Shown: positions 17,584-26,956 of the stretch, one piece after another
Position numbering within the stretch: position 1 is the stretch's first letter
Layout: each line of letters opens with the position of its first letter
Assembly (NCBI RefSeq): GCF_003315035.1
Contig: NZ_QNRE01000003.1
Coordinates: 248,001-312,000, forward strand
Length of the DNA stretch: 64,000 bases
Direction: 5' to 3'
DNA from: Nocardia puris
Lineage (GTDB): Bacteria; Actinomycetota; Actinomycetes; Mycobacteriales; Mycobacteriaceae
Program-made: the position numbers and the translations under genes
Notes under the pieces: model-generated
What the model saw: only the letters and a program-made list of their open reading frames with translations
The model's database searches: none
Told to the model about the DNA's origin: nothing

Positions 17584-19386
17584 ATGAGTACCAATCAGGT
17601 CGACAGCGTTCCTGGCGACAACGACAGGGATTCGGGTGGGGACGAGGACACGGTCACCCACCCCGTCGGTCCTACCTTCGCCGATCTCGGCATCGATGAC
17701 CGCATCCTGCGGGCCATCGCCGACGTCGGCTACGAGTCGCCCTCCCCGATCCAGGCGGCGACCATCCCCCCGCTGCTCGACGGCGCCGACGTGGTCGGCC
17801 TCGCGCAGACCGGTACGGGCAAGACCGCCGCGTTCGCCATCCCGATCCTCATGGGCCTGCAGGACTCCGGCAAGGAGCCCCGCGCGCTCGTGCTGGCCCC
17901 GACCCGTGAGCTGGCGATCCAGGTGGCCGAGGCCTTCGGCCGCTACGCCACCCACATGCCCGGCCTGCACGTGCTGCCGATCTACGGCGGCCAGTCCTAC
18001 GGCGTGCAGCTGTCCGGGCTGCGCCGCGGCGCGCAGGTCGTGGTCGGCACGCCCGGCCGCGTGATCGATCACCTGGAGAAGGGCACGCTCGACCTGTCGA
18101 AGCTGCGCTACCTGGTGCTCGACGAGGCCGACGAGATGCTCAAGATGGGCTTCCAGGAGGACGTCGAGCGCATCCTCGCCGACACCCCCGCCGAGAAGCA
18201 GGTGGCGCTGTTCTCGGCCACCATGCCCTCGGCCATCCGCAAGATCTCCAAGCAGTACCTGCACGATCCGGTGGAGATCACGGTCAAGGCCAAGACCCAG
18301 ACCAACACCAATATCTCCCAGCGCTGGGTGCAGGTGTCGCACCAGCGCAAGCTGGACGCGCTGACCAGGGTGCTCGAGGTGGAGACCTTCGAGGCCATGA
18401 TCATTTTCGTGCGCACCAAGCAGGGCACCGAGGAGCTCGCCGAGAAGCTGCGCGCCCGCGGGTTCTCCGCGGCCGCCATCAACGGCGACATCGCGCAGAA
18501 CCAGCGCGAGCGCACCATCGGCCAGCTCAAGTCGGGCGCCCTCGACATTCTGGTGGCCACCGACGTCGCGGCGCGCGGCCTGGACGTGGAGCGCATCTCG
18601 CACGTCGTGAACTACGACATCCCGCACGACACCGAGTCCTACGTGCACCGCATCGGCCGCACCGGGCGCGCCGGGCGCAGCGGTGAGGCGCTGCTGTTCG
18701 TGGCGCCGCGCGAACGCCACCTGCTCAAGGCGATCGAGCGCGCCACCCGCCACCCGCTGACCGAGATGCAGCTGCCCAGCGTGGAGGACGTGAACGCGCA
18801 GCGCGTGGCCAAATTCGGCGACGCGATCACCGAGAACCTCTCCTCGGCGAACCTGCCGCTGTTCCGCAAGCTCATCGAGGACTACGAGCGCGAGCACAAC
18901 ATCCCGCTGGTGGACATCGCGGCCGCGCTGGCCGTGGGCTCCTACGACGGCGACAACTTCTTCATGGAGCCCGAGCCGGAGCCGCAACGCCGCGAACGCC
19001 CGCTGCGCGAACGCCCGGCGCGCGCCTTCGACGAGGGACCGTCGCGGCACCGGGCCACCGGCGCGGAACTGGCGACCTACCGGATCAGCGTCGGCAAGCG
19101 GCACCGGGTGGTGCCGGGCGCGATCGTCGGCGCCATCGCCAACGAGGGCGGCCTGCGCCGCAGCGACTTCGGGCACATCAGCATCCGGCCGGACCACAGC
19201 CTGGTGGAGCTGCCCGCGCACCTGCCCGAGGAGACGCTGGAAGCGTTGCGCCGCACCAGGATCAGCGGTGTGCTGATCCAGCTGCAACTCGATTCCGGTC
19301 CGCCCTCGCACCGTCCGTTCACCCGCGGCCCGCGCCGCGACCGCGACGGGGGCAAGCGACCGGAGCGCCGCAAGCCACGCTCCTGA
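17584..19386 (+). CDS. deaD: DEAD-box RNA helicase DeaD/CsdA
   Basis: This 600-residue helicase has the Q motif, AQTGTGKT, PTRELA, TPGR, VLDEADEML (DEAD), SAT, then the second RecA domain with ARGLDVE and HRIGRTGRAGRSG. A C-terminal DbpA-type RNA-binding domain follows (RISVGKRHRVVPGAIVGAIANEG), with an Arg-rich tail. It unwinds structured RNA, typically in ribosome assembly and cold adaptation. The ATG at 17584 is used because it heads the recognisable acidic N-terminus. Confidence 0.95.
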   Translation: MSTNQVDSVPGDNDRDSGGDEDTVTHPVGPTFADLGIDDRILRAIADVGYESPSPIQAATIPPLLDGADVVGLAQTGTGKTAAFAIPILMGLQDSGKEPRALVLAPTRELAIQVAEAFGRYATHMPGLHVLPIYGGQSYGVQLSGLRRGAQVVVGTPGRVIDHLEKGTLDLSKLRYLVLDEADEMLKMGFQEDVERILADTPAEKQVALFSATMPSAIRKISKQYLHDPVEITVKAKTQTNTNISQRWVQVSHQRKLDALTRVLEVETFEAMIIFVRTKQGTEELAEKLRARGFSAAAINGDIAQNQRERTIGQLKSGALDILVATDVAARGLDVERISHVVNYDIPHDTESYVHRIGRTGRAGRSGEALLFVAPRERHLLKAIERATRHPLTEMQLPSVEDVNAQRVAKFGDAITENLSSANLPLFRKLIEDYEREHNIPLVDIAAALAVGSYDGDNFFMEPEPEPQRRERPLRERPARAFDEGPSRHRATGAELATYRISVGKRHRVVPGAIVGAIANEGGLRRSDFGHISIRPDHSLVELPAHLPEETLEALRRTRISGVLIQLQLDSGPPSHRPFTRGPRRDRDGGKRPERRKPRS

Positions 19387-19465
19387 ACCGGGCGGTGTCC
19401 ACCGCGGCCGCGAGAAGTGGCTAAGGTGTTGCCGTTGTCCCGGCGTAGACACAGGAGGGGCGCGT

Positions 19466-22400
19466 TTGTTCGTGTTCGGTGATCGTGTCGTCTGCACCGC
19501 CGCTGATCTCGTGCGCGCGGCGCGCTGTGAGTTCGCGATGCTGCGCGCCCTCGACGCCGAACTGGGCACGGCGCCCGGCGAGCCCGCCGCCCCACCGCCG
19601 TTCGCGGCGCCGGGCGGCTACGACGATGCGCGCGAGCGCAGGCTGGCCGACCTGCGCGACCGCTACGGCGGCGCGCTGGTCGAGATCCGGCAGCCCTGGC
19701 AGAATCCGGACGACCCTGCGGCGCGAATGCGGGCGCTGAGCGACGCGCACGAGGCCACGGTGGCGGCGCTGCGCGACGGCGTGCCGGCCATCCGGGGCGC
19801 GGTGTTCTTCGACGGCCGATTCACCTGTTCCTGCGACGCCGTGGTGGCCGCCGGGTCGCGGTACACGGTGCACGTCACGGCGCCGACACCGCACGACCGG
19901 ATGGCCGCCGCACTGGAAGCGGCCGCGTGCGCCGACGCGCTCACGGCGGCCGACGCGCGCAGCGAACCCGTGGTGCGGCTGTACCCACCCGGCGCCACGA
20001 CGCCGCTCGCGGAGTTGCTGCCGGTTTACCAGGCGCGCAGGCGGCGACTGGAACGGATCGTGGACGAGCAGCTGGGCGAACTGCTACCCGTCCAGTGGGG
20101 CGATCCGAGGTATCTGGCGTGCGGACGCTGCCCCGTCTGTGTGCCCGAACTGACCGCCGCGCGCGACCCGCTGCTGGTGGCCGGGATGACCGGCACCGCG
20201 CGCGCCCGGTTGCGCGAGGCCGGGGCGAGCACCGTGGAACGGCTGGCCGGACTGGGGTCTGCCGTACCCGGCCTGCCGCCGCGCACGGTGAAGGCGCTGC
20301 GTAGGCAGGCCGAGATCCAGTCGCGCGCAGCGGATTCCGGCGGGCCGGTGTACGCGGTGCTGGACCCGGTGGCGCTGGGCGCGCTACCGCCCGCGTCGGA
20401 CGGGGACCTGGCGCTGACCCTGTCGGTCGATACCGCAGGCGACCCCGCGAGCTTGGCGGTCGCCGGATACGAGGGCACGCTGCTGTCGTTCGACGCGGCG
20501 ACGGACGGCGGCGTCGAGGGGCTGCGGTCGGCCCTGCGGCGCTTGTTCGGCCTGATCGAGCTGCGGCGCCGCACCTATCCGGATCTGCGTCTGTACCACC
20601 ACACTTCGGCGGTGCGGGGCACGCTGACGCGCTGGACCGGCGCGCTGGGGGTCGGGGAGGAACCGCTCGACGAGTTGCTGCGCGCGGGTGCCGTGGTGGA
20701 CCTGTATCCGATCGTGCGGGGCGCGGTGCTGGTCGCGACCACGTCGTACGACCTCGCGCGGCTGCGCCCGCTGGTCGGCGGCGAGGGCACGAAGACCGTA
20801 CTGTGCCTGCGCGACTGGCTGCTGGACCTGGCCACCGAACACGACGCCCCGCCGTACCGCAACGACTCCGTCCCGCTCGGAACCGATCTCGGGCCGAGCC
20901 CCTCCTCCGTCGAAGCCGCGCTCGCGGAATACGCCGCGACGCAAGCCGATCCCCAGCACCCGGCGGCCGCGATGGCGGCGGCGCTGGGCTACCGGCGCCG
21001 CGAACGGCAGGCGCTGTGGTTCGCGCACACCGACCGCCTCAGCCACCCGGTGCCGGAATGGCCCGACGCGCCAGGCGTTCTCGTCGCGGAGTGGGGCACC
21101 GTGGACACCAAGTGGCACCACAGTCCGCAGCGCGCCACCATGCGGCGCTACCTCACGGTGACCGGCCGCATCGGCACCGGCGACACGGGCGCGGGCATCC
21201 CCGCCCCCGGTGACACCGTCTACACCTTCTACGACCGCTCCGTCTCCCCCGGCATGAGCGGCGGGCCCGGCTTGCGCGCCACCACCACCGCGACCGTCCT
21301 GGGGTGCGCCGTCGACGCCGATTTCGACGACACGGTGCGCCTCGAGGAACATCTCCCCGCGGGCTGCGCTCCCTTCGACGATCTCCCCATCGCCCTCGCG
21401 CCCGCGTTGCCGCCCTGGGACGAAAACGCCGAAGCCGCCAGGGAATCGGCGGCCCAGCACCTGTTGATGACGCTGCCGCGCATCCCCGAGGGCGCGCTGT
21501 TCGACATTCTCGCCCGGCGCGCGCCGCGCCTGCACGGCGATGCCGCGCTGCCCGAGGTGCACGGCGACCACGCCGCGGCCGTCACGGCGGCGGCCAGGGC
21601 GCTGGACGGGTCCTACGTGGTGGTGCAGGGCCCCTCGGGCACCGGGAAGAACTCGACGCTCGCGCGCGTGCTGGAGCGGCTGGTGGTGCGCGACCGGTGG
21701 CGCATCGGCATTGTGGCGCAGGCACATTCGACGGTGGAGAACCTGCTCGACGCGATCGTGACGATCGGCGTACTGCCCGAGCTCGTCGCCAAGCGCGACG
21801 CCGAATCCGTCGCGCCGGAATGGGCGGTGGTGGAGGCCGCACGGTTCCCGCGTTTCCTGGACAACGCCGTCAACGGCTGCGTGATCGGCGGTCTGCCCGC
21901 CGATTTCGCCGACGACGCCGTGGTGCCCACCGAGAGCCTGGACCTGCTGGTGATCGCCGACGCGGGCCGCTTCCCGCTGGCCGAGACGGCGGCCGTGGCG
22001 GGCAGCGCGCGCAATCTGCTGCTGCTCGGCGATCCGGCGCCCGCGCTCAGCCGCGCCGGACATCCGGCGCCGGTGGGCGATTCGGTGCTGGACTGGCTGC
22101 TCGACGGCCGCAACACGGTGCCGGCCGAGCGCGGCTACTTCCTGGACCGCACCTGGCGCATGCATCCGCGCGTGTGCGAACCGATTTCGCGGCTCTACTA
22201 CGACGGACGGCTGCGCTCCAACGAAACCGTGGCCCTGGCAAGGACTCTCGACGGTCTGGCGCCCGGGATCGGCACGATCCTGGTCGAGCACCGGGGCGAC
22301 GCGACCGAATCGGTGGCCGAGGCGCGCGAAGTGGTGCGCCAGGTGCGCGCCCTGCTGGGCATGTCGTGGACGGCGGGCACGACGACCCGGCGGCTGCATC

Positions 22401-22732
22401 CGCACGACATCTTCGTCATCGCGCCCTACGGCGCGCAGGTGGGGCGCATCCGGAGCATGCTGGCGCGCGCCAAGATCGAGGACGTGCTGGTGGGCACGGC
22501 CGAGAAGTTCCGCGGCCGGGAGGCGGCGGTGGTCCTGCTGTCGATGACGACCTCGAGCCCCGCCGACGCGCCGCACGGGATGTCATTCCTGTTGTCGCGC
22601 GGTCTCGTTCGCGCCGCGCTCAGCCGCGCGATGTGGCGCGCGGTGATCATCCGGTCCCCGCTGCTCACCGAGTATCTGCCCGCGACACCGCGCGAGGTCG
22701 CCGAGCTCGCCGGGTTCCTCAGCCTCGGCTGA
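19466..22732 (+). CDS. RecB-like/DNA2-like helicase-nuclease homologue with degenerate motifs
   Basis: The TTG at 19466 follows GGAGGGG by five bases and gives 1088 residues. The layout matches the TM0106-type family: an N-terminal RecB-like nuclease, a Cys cluster (CGRCPVC, about residue 220), and a C-terminal superfamily-1 helicase. Key motifs are altered. The P-loop reads GPSGTGKNS, with Asn where Ser/Thr should follow Lys. The Walker B region reads VIADAGRF where VDEAGQ is usual. The nuclease strand reads YTVHVTAPTP without the normal Asp-x-Lys. The late helicase segments (TWRMHP, TAEKFRGREA, LSRAMWRA) are recognisable. It may be a non-catalytic paralogue. The frame is intact and codon use is normal. 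Confidence 0.75.
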   Translation: MFVFGDRVVCTAADLVRAARCEFAMLRALDAELGTAPGEPAAPPPFAAPGGYDDARERRLADLRDRYGGALVEIRQPWQNPDDPAARMRALSDAHEATVAALRDGVPAIRGAVFFDGRFTCSCDAVVAAGSRYTVHVTAPTPHDRMAAALEAAACADALTAADARSEPVVRLYPPGATTPLAELLPVYQARRRRLERIVDEQLGELLPVQWGDPRYLACGRCPVCVPELTAARDPLLVAGMTGTARARLREAGASTVERLAGLGSAVPGLPPRTVKALRRQAEIQSRAADSGGPVYAVLDPVALGALPPASDGDLALTLSVDTAGDPASLAVAGYEGTLLSFDAATDGGVEGLRSALRRLFGLIELRRRTYPDLRLYHHTSAVRGTLTRWTGALGVGEEPLDELLRAGAVVDLYPIVRGAVLVATTSYDLARLRPLVGGEGTKTVLCLRDWLLDLATEHDAPPYRNDSVPLGTDLGPSPSSVEAALAEYAATQADPQHPAAAMAAALGYRRRERQALWFAHTDRLSHPVPEWPDAPGVLVAEWGTVDTKWHHSPQRATMRRYLTVTGRIGTGDTGAGIPAPGDTVYTFYDRSVSPGMSGGPGLRATTTATVLGCAVDADFDDTVRLEEHLPAGCAPFDDLPIALAPALPPWDENAEAARESAAQHLLMTLPRIPEGALFDILARRAPRLHGDAALPEVHGDHAAAVTAAARALDGSYVVVQGPSGTGKNSTLARVLERLVVRDRWRIGIVAQAHSTVENLLDAIVTIGVLPELVAKRDAESVAPEWAVVEAARFPRFLDNAVNGCVIGGLPADFADDAVVPTESLDLLVIADAGRFPLAETAAVAGSARNLLLLGDPAPALSRAGHPAPVGDSVLDWLLDGRNTVPAERGYFLDRTWRMHPRVCEPISRLYYDGRLRSNETVALARTLDGLAPGIGTILVEHRGDATESVAEAREVVRQVRALLGMSWTAGTTTRRLHPHDIFVIAPYGAQVGRIRSMLARAKIEDVLVGTAEKFRGREAAVVLLSMTTSSPADAPHGMSFLLSRGLVRAALSRAMWRAVIIRSPLLTEYLPATPREVAELAGFLSLG

Positions 22733-22735
22733 GCG

Positions 22736-23923
22736 TCAGCCGAAGTTCTTTCCCTCACCGCGATAGGTCGGCACCGTGACGCGCGAGCCGTCGGATTCGA
22801 CCAGGTGCACCTCGTCGAACCGCTCGCACAGTTCGCCCGCCTTGGCGTGCCGGAACCACACGCGGTCACCGATGCGCAGTTCCGCGGCGGCCTTCAACGG
22901 CGTCTGCACCTCGCCCGCCCCTTCGGTGCCGATCAGGCGTAAACCGTTGGGCCACACAGGCTTCGGCACGCGAGTCGGACCGGCCGGACCGGACGCGATG
23001 TATCCGCCCGCGAAGACCGTGGCGATGGACGGCGCCGGCTTGCGCAGCACCGAGGTCGCGAAGAACAGCGCGGGGCGCGGGGTGAAGGCGCGGTAGTGGT
23101 CGAACAGCGTGGGCACGTAGAGGCCCGACCCCGCGGTCACCTCGGTCACGTCGGGATCGACCACGCTGACCTCGATCGACCCACTGCCGCCGCTGTTGAC
23201 GATCTCGAGCGGGCCGGTCACCGAACGCACCGCGTCGACCACGGCCCTGCGGCGTTTGGTGATCTCGGCCGCCGAGGCGCGCTTGACCAGCCGCACCGCG
23301 ATATTGCTGTCGGGCAGGCCCGCGATCTGCGCTTCGTAGGTCATCACGCCGACCACCCGGAACCCGCGCTCTAGCGCGGCGCGGGCCAGGGCGGCGGCCT
23401 GGTCGGGGGTGCGCACCGGGGAGCGCCGCACGCCCAGGTGCACCGGACCGATGCGCAGCGAGGCGTCGACGTCCAGGCAGACGCGGGGGTGCACGCGGTC
23501 GGAGCCGACGGCGGTGCGGATGAAGTCGAGTTGATCGACGTCGTCGACCATCAGGGTGATCGAATCGAGCAGCGTCTCGTCGGCCGCGAGTTCGGCCAGC
23601 GCGGCCCGATCGACGCTCGGGTAGCCGAGCAGGACGTCGCGGGCGCCGAGGCCGACGAGCCAGATCGCCTCGCGCAGCGAATAGGACATGATCCCGGCGA
23701 ATCCGCCGTCGGCGGTGAGTCCCGCATCCAGCACGGTCTCCAGGATCGCGCGGCAGCGGACGGATTTGCTCGCAACGCGGATCGGGACCCCGCCCGCGCG
23801 GCGGGCCAGGTCGGCGGCGTTGGCGCGCAGCGCGGTCAGATCGAGGGCGGCCAGCGGCGGGTCCAGCTCCGCGGTGGCCGCGTGCAGACCGGCGATCGGC
23901 GATATCTCGCTCACCGGATCCAC
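22736..23923 (-). CDS. PLP-dependent alanine-racemase-fold aldolase/dehydratase
   Basis: This 395-residue fold-type III PLP protein has the cofactor lysine in IRVASKSVRC near residue 52, a phosphate-binding NSGGSGS region, and a C-terminal beta-domain with FRHAKAGELCERFDEV. There, His and Cys could hold a metal, as in D-threonine aldolase and D-serine dehydratase relatives. The substrate is probably a D-amino acid or beta-hydroxy amino acid. The GTG start at 23923 has a GGGTGG ribosome-like site. The stop lies three bases beyond that of the convergent helicase-like gene. Confidence 0.82.
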   Translation of the reverse strand: MDPVSEISPIAGLHAATAELDPPLAALDLTALRANAADLARRAGGVPIRVASKSVRCRAILETVLDAGLTADGGFAGIMSYSLREAIWLVGLGARDVLLGYPSVDRAALAELAADETLLDSITLMVDDVDQLDFIRTAVGSDRVHPRVCLDVDASLRIGPVHLGVRRSPVRTPDQAAALARAALERGFRVVGVMTYEAQIAGLPDSNIAVRLVKRASAAEITKRRRAVVDAVRSVTGPLEIVNSGGSGSIEVSVVDPDVTEVTAGSGLYVPTLFDHYRAFTPRPALFFATSVLRKPAPSIATVFAGGYIASGPAGPTRVPKPVWPNGLRLIGTEGAGEVQTPLKAAAELRIGDRVWFRHAKAGELCERFDEVHLVESDGSRVTVPTYRGEGKNFG

Positions 23924-23969
23924 TCAACCACCCAACTGGTCACATGTCCAGTATCGAGCGGGAATGTCG

Positions 23970-24449
23970 TCAGACTTCGACCGCGCGGCCGGCCAGGCCG
24001 GTGACCAGGTCGTCGAGCACCACCAGCGTGGTCTCGTCATCGCAATCGGCCAGCCAGCGCAGGACCGTGCCCTGCAACACCGAGACGACGTAAGCGGCGA
24101 TCGCGTCGACGGGCTCGATCCACTGCGCGCCCGAGCGGCGCGCACACAGTTCCAAGAACTCGGCGACTTCGCCGTCCATCTGACGGAACCAGGCGGAGGC
24201 GACCGGGTCGGGCACGCATTCCGACTGCTCCTCCCACCGCTCGCGCAGGGTCTGCACGGTCTCCTCGTAGGCGCGGATCGACTTGGTCGGCGCGGCCTTG
24301 ACCTGCGGCCAGTAGGCCGTCACGCCGGCGTGCAGCAGGACCCGCAGCGCCCGCACTCCGGTGATATCGAGCGAGGCGGCCGCCTTCTCGACGGCCTCGC
24401 AGAGGGCCGGTCGCAACCGGCCCTCGACTGTTTCTCCACGTACGCTCAA
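23970..24449 (-). CDS. TetR ligand-domain-like hypothetical protein
   Basis: The TTG at 24449, six bases after GAGGGAG, gives 159 residues. The C-terminal half (DAIAAYVVSVLQGTVLRWLADCDDETTLVVLDDLVTGLAGR) resembles the ligand-binding domain of TetR regulators. No N-terminal helix-turn-helix is visible. An extension to an ATG at 24557 is open but lacks a ribosome site and adds no HTH. It could be a sensor fragment that lost its DNA-binding half, or an unrelated helical protein. Confidence 0.55.
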   Translation of the reverse strand: MSVRGETVEGRLRPALCEAVEKAAASLDITGVRALRVLLHAGVTAYWPQVKAAPTKSIRAYEETVQTLRERWEEQSECVPDPVASAWFRQMDGEVAEFLELCARRSGAQWIEPVDAIAAYVVSVLQGTVLRWLADCDDETTLVVLDDLVTGLAGRAVEV

Positions 24450-24864
24450 CGACGACTCCCTCGGGATGAGATCACGCGCCGTCGCACCGGCGCGTCTCGC
24501 TGAACTCGGACGGGCAACCCTGACAATCCCCGGGTTGTCCGGTCCAACGTTCATCAATGGTAGAGGGTTTTCGGGGTTTGAGAACGGGTTCGGTGGGTAT
24601 TTCCAAACTGGAAGAATGTTTTGTTATCCAAACGGAATGACTCCGCAACGCCGCGGTGCCCCCATTCCGCTGCCGCTCCCTGCGCCCGTCACGGCCCCTC
24701 GCGGCCGTGACACACGCTTGTTCCACAGTACGGATGGACAGACGACACCCCCGCATTCTGTGGCCGATCACACAGTGACTACGGACAAACCGGACGCCGA
24801 ACCCGACATTCACCCCTCGCTCCGGCGCTACCCGCCCGCCATCGGCGGTCGATAGCCTGGACCG
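24450..24864. other. Divergent intergenic region with repeats
   Basis: This 415-base region separates two divergent genes. It contains a locally AT-rich patch (about 24595-24640) holding TTCCA-AAC-TGGAA and a near-copy TCCAAACGGAA. A separate 9-bp inverted repeat GTCACGGCC/GGCCGTGAC occupies 24688-24711. No convincing gene is present; the open frame at 24361-24855 has no family resemblance. Confidence 0.5.
24601..24638. promoter_or_regulatory. Possible operator with two TCCAAAC-GGAA copies
   Basis: TTCCAAACTGGAA at 24601-24613 is a palindrome with 5-bp arms. A related half-match TCCAAACGGAA begins at 24627. The spacing is about two and a half helical turns, in an AT-rich patch typical of promoters. 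Confidence 0.35.
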
Positions 24865-25626
24865 GTGACCCTCACCCCACCCGCCGACACGCCCCCCACC
24901 GACCACTTCCTCGTCCCCGGGACGTTCAACTTCCGCGACACCGGCGGCCTGCGCACCGAGGACGGCGCGACCGTGCGCCCCGGGGTGCTGTTGCGCTCGG
25001 CGCAACTGAGCGGCCTCGACGGCGACGGGCACCGGGTGCTGCGCGACCTGCGCGTCACCGATGTGTTCGACCTGCGCGGCCCGGCCGAGATCGACCACGT
25101 CGGCCACGACAACCTGCCCGGTGACGTGCGGCTCACCATCACCCCGTTCGACACCCGGATGGGCGAGACCCCGCCGCACGACGCGCAGACCTCCGCGGCC
25201 CGCATCCACATGATCGAGGTCTACCGGGCCTTCCCCACCCTGCCCGAATCGCACGCCGCGATCACCGCGATCGCCCGGACCCTGGTGGACGGCGAGGGCG
25301 CGGTACTGGTGCATTGCGCGGCGGGCAAGGACCGCACCGGCTGGGCGGTGGCCACGCTGCTGCGCGCGGTGGGCGTCACCGAGGACGAGGTGTTCGGCGA
25401 CTTCCTGCTCAGCAATCACGCGGTGCCCGCGCTGCGCGCGATGATCGCGCCGAAGCTGGCGGCCGGCGCGAACGTGTCCGACGATCTGCTCGGCGTGCAT
25501 CCCGAGTACCTGCGCACCGCGCTCGACGCGGCGGTCTCGCACTTCGGCGATTTCGACAGCTACCTCGAGGCGGCCGGGCTGACGGATCCGCTGCGCGAGC
25601 GGCTGCGCGAGCGCATGCTGCGCTGA
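24865..25626 (+). CDS. Tyrosine/serine protein phosphatase, PtpB type
   Basis: This 253-residue phosphatase has the catalytic P-loop HCAAGKDRTGWA near residues 151-162, with Cys nucleophile and Arg. Upstream elements FNFRDTGGLRT and VLLRSAQLSGL are typical of the MptpB/lipid-phosphatase-like family. It would remove phosphate from tyrosine, serine or phosphoinositides. No signal peptide is present, although mycobacterial PtpB leaves the cell without one. It starts at GTG 24865. Confidence 0.88.
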   Translation: MTLTPPADTPPTDHFLVPGTFNFRDTGGLRTEDGATVRPGVLLRSAQLSGLDGDGHRVLRDLRVTDVFDLRGPAEIDHVGHDNLPGDVRLTITPFDTRMGETPPHDAQTSAARIHMIEVYRAFPTLPESHAAITAIARTLVDGEGAVLVHCAAGKDRTGWAVATLLRAVGVTEDEVFGDFLLSNHAVPALRAMIAPKLAAGANVSDDLLGVHPEYLRTALDAAVSHFGDFDSYLEAAGLTDPLRERLRERMLR

Positions 25627-25647
25627 CGCGACGCAATCGCCGGCCGC

Positions 25648-26859
25648 TCACGCTGTTTCGCGCCGGACCAGGCCGTCGGCCCCGATGCGCACCTGGTCGC
25701 CGGTGTGGAACCAGGTGCCGGTGAAGCGGTGCGCGGTGGCCTCGGGATCGTTCCAGTACCGCCGCGTGACATTCGGCCCGCGACACAGCAATTCGCCACA
25801 CCCCAGTTCGGCGCGCGGACCCCACAGCGCCAATTCCGTACCGCCGAACGGGAATCCGAGCACGGTGGCCGAATCGTCCTGCGCCACCGTGTCGTCCACG
25901 GCCAGCCCGATGCCGCTGGTCTCGGTGGCGCCCCACACCGACCACTGCCGCGCCTCGGGGAAGGCGTCGCGCAGCGCGGTCACCGATTCGGCGGGCACCG
26001 GCGTGCGATGCCCGGCGTTGCTGATGCGGCGCACCCGCGCGGTGTCCAGGCCCTCGCCGCGCAGTGCGGCCAGGTGCGGCAGCAGTCCGGCGAACAGCCG
26101 CGGTGTGCCCGAGACCATATCGATCCGCTCGGTGACGAGCGCCTCGGCCAGGCGGCCGGTGTCGGGGGCCAGCACGACGGTGCCGCCGACCGCGAAGGTG
26201 GGCAGCAGCTGGTCGACGCAGCCGCTGGCGTGGGCCAGGGGCAGCAGCACCAGGTTGCGCAGGCCGTCGGCGGGCAGGTCCAGCGCCCCGACCACCGACC
26301 GGATCGCCGAGAGCAGGTTCTCGTTGGTCAGCTCCACGCCGCGGCGGGTGCCGCTGGTGTAGCAGAGCAGGGCCAGATCGCCCAGCGCGGCGCCGTCGTC
26401 GATGAACGCGGCGCCGTCGGGCAGGTCCGCGTCGCCGTCCCCGAGCACGAAATCGGCTCCGGCGTCGGCGATCACGCGCTCGGCGACCGGGCCGGGCAGG
26501 GCGTGATCGACCAGCACCGGCACCGCGCCGCTGAGCAGGGCGCCGAGGAAGGACCGCACCCAGCGGACGCCGACCGGCAGGTGCACGGCCACCCGGTCGC
26601 CGTAGCCGATGCCGTGCTCCTGCAACCCGCCCGCGATCCGGGAGGCCGAATGCCACAGCTCCCGGTAGGTCAGGCGCGGGCCGCCGAGTTCCACGACGGC
26701 CTCGCGATTCGAGAACGCGTGCACCTGCAGATCGAGCAGTTCGGTCAGCGCCGGGGTGAGGTTGCCGTACCGCAGCACCCCGTCCGCGCCCCTGGCCAGG
26801 GGATTGTCGCGCGCGAGCGGGCGATTCAGGGGGTACTCGACCAAGATCTGCTGCGACAT
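25648..26859 (-). CDS. AMP-dependent synthetase/ligase lacking C-terminal domain
   Basis: The 403-residue protein matches the large N-terminal domain of adenylate-forming acyl-CoA ligases (LTYRELWHSASRIAGGLQEHG, WGATETSG, TWFHTGDQVRIGADGLVRR). It ends at the hinge. The small C-terminal domain with the catalytic Lys is absent, and no continuation is seen in other frames. The phosphate loop reads YTSGTRRGVELTN instead of YTSGTTGxPKG, so the conserved Lys is missing too. Thioester synthesis is unlikely. It may be a decaying gene, or bind an acyl ligand without activating it. An enoyl-CoA hydratase lies upstream on the same strand. Confidence 0.8.
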   Translation of the reverse strand: MSQQILVEYPLNRPLARDNPLARGADGVLRYGNLTPALTELLDLQVHAFSNREAVVELGGPRLTYRELWHSASRIAGGLQEHGIGYGDRVAVHLPVGVRWVRSFLGALLSGAVPVLVDHALPGPVAERVIADAGADFVLGDGDADLPDGAAFIDDGAALGDLALLCYTSGTRRGVELTNENLLSAIRSVVGALDLPADGLRNLVLLPLAHASGCVDQLLPTFAVGGTVVLAPDTGRLAEALVTERIDMVSGTPRLFAGLLPHLAALRGEGLDTARVRRISNAGHRTPVPAESVTALRDAFPEARQWSVWGATETSGIGLAVDDTVAQDDSATVLGFPFGGTELALWGPRAELGCGELLCRGPNVTRRYWNDPEATAHRFTGTWFHTGDQVRIGADGLVRRETA

Positions 26860-26956
26860 GTGTCCTCCGCGCGGTGCCTCGAGCTGCCAGGCACCTGCGA
26901 CTATATGACGCGGATCACATTTTCGCGGCGATTAGTGGCCGACCGTGTCCGGCCCG

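Noticed and set aside
17581..19569. Minus-strand open frame of 662 codons opposite deaD
   Set aside because: Antisense shadow of a highly conserved helicase; composition is non-protein-like.
20384..22576. Minus-strand open frame of 730 codons opposite the helicase-nuclease homologue
   Set aside because: Arg/His/Gly-rich shadow without motifs or start signals.
24361..24855. Plus-strand 164-codon open frame in the divergent gap
   Set aside because: It overlaps the TetR-like gene start, has no ribosome site and no family resemblance.
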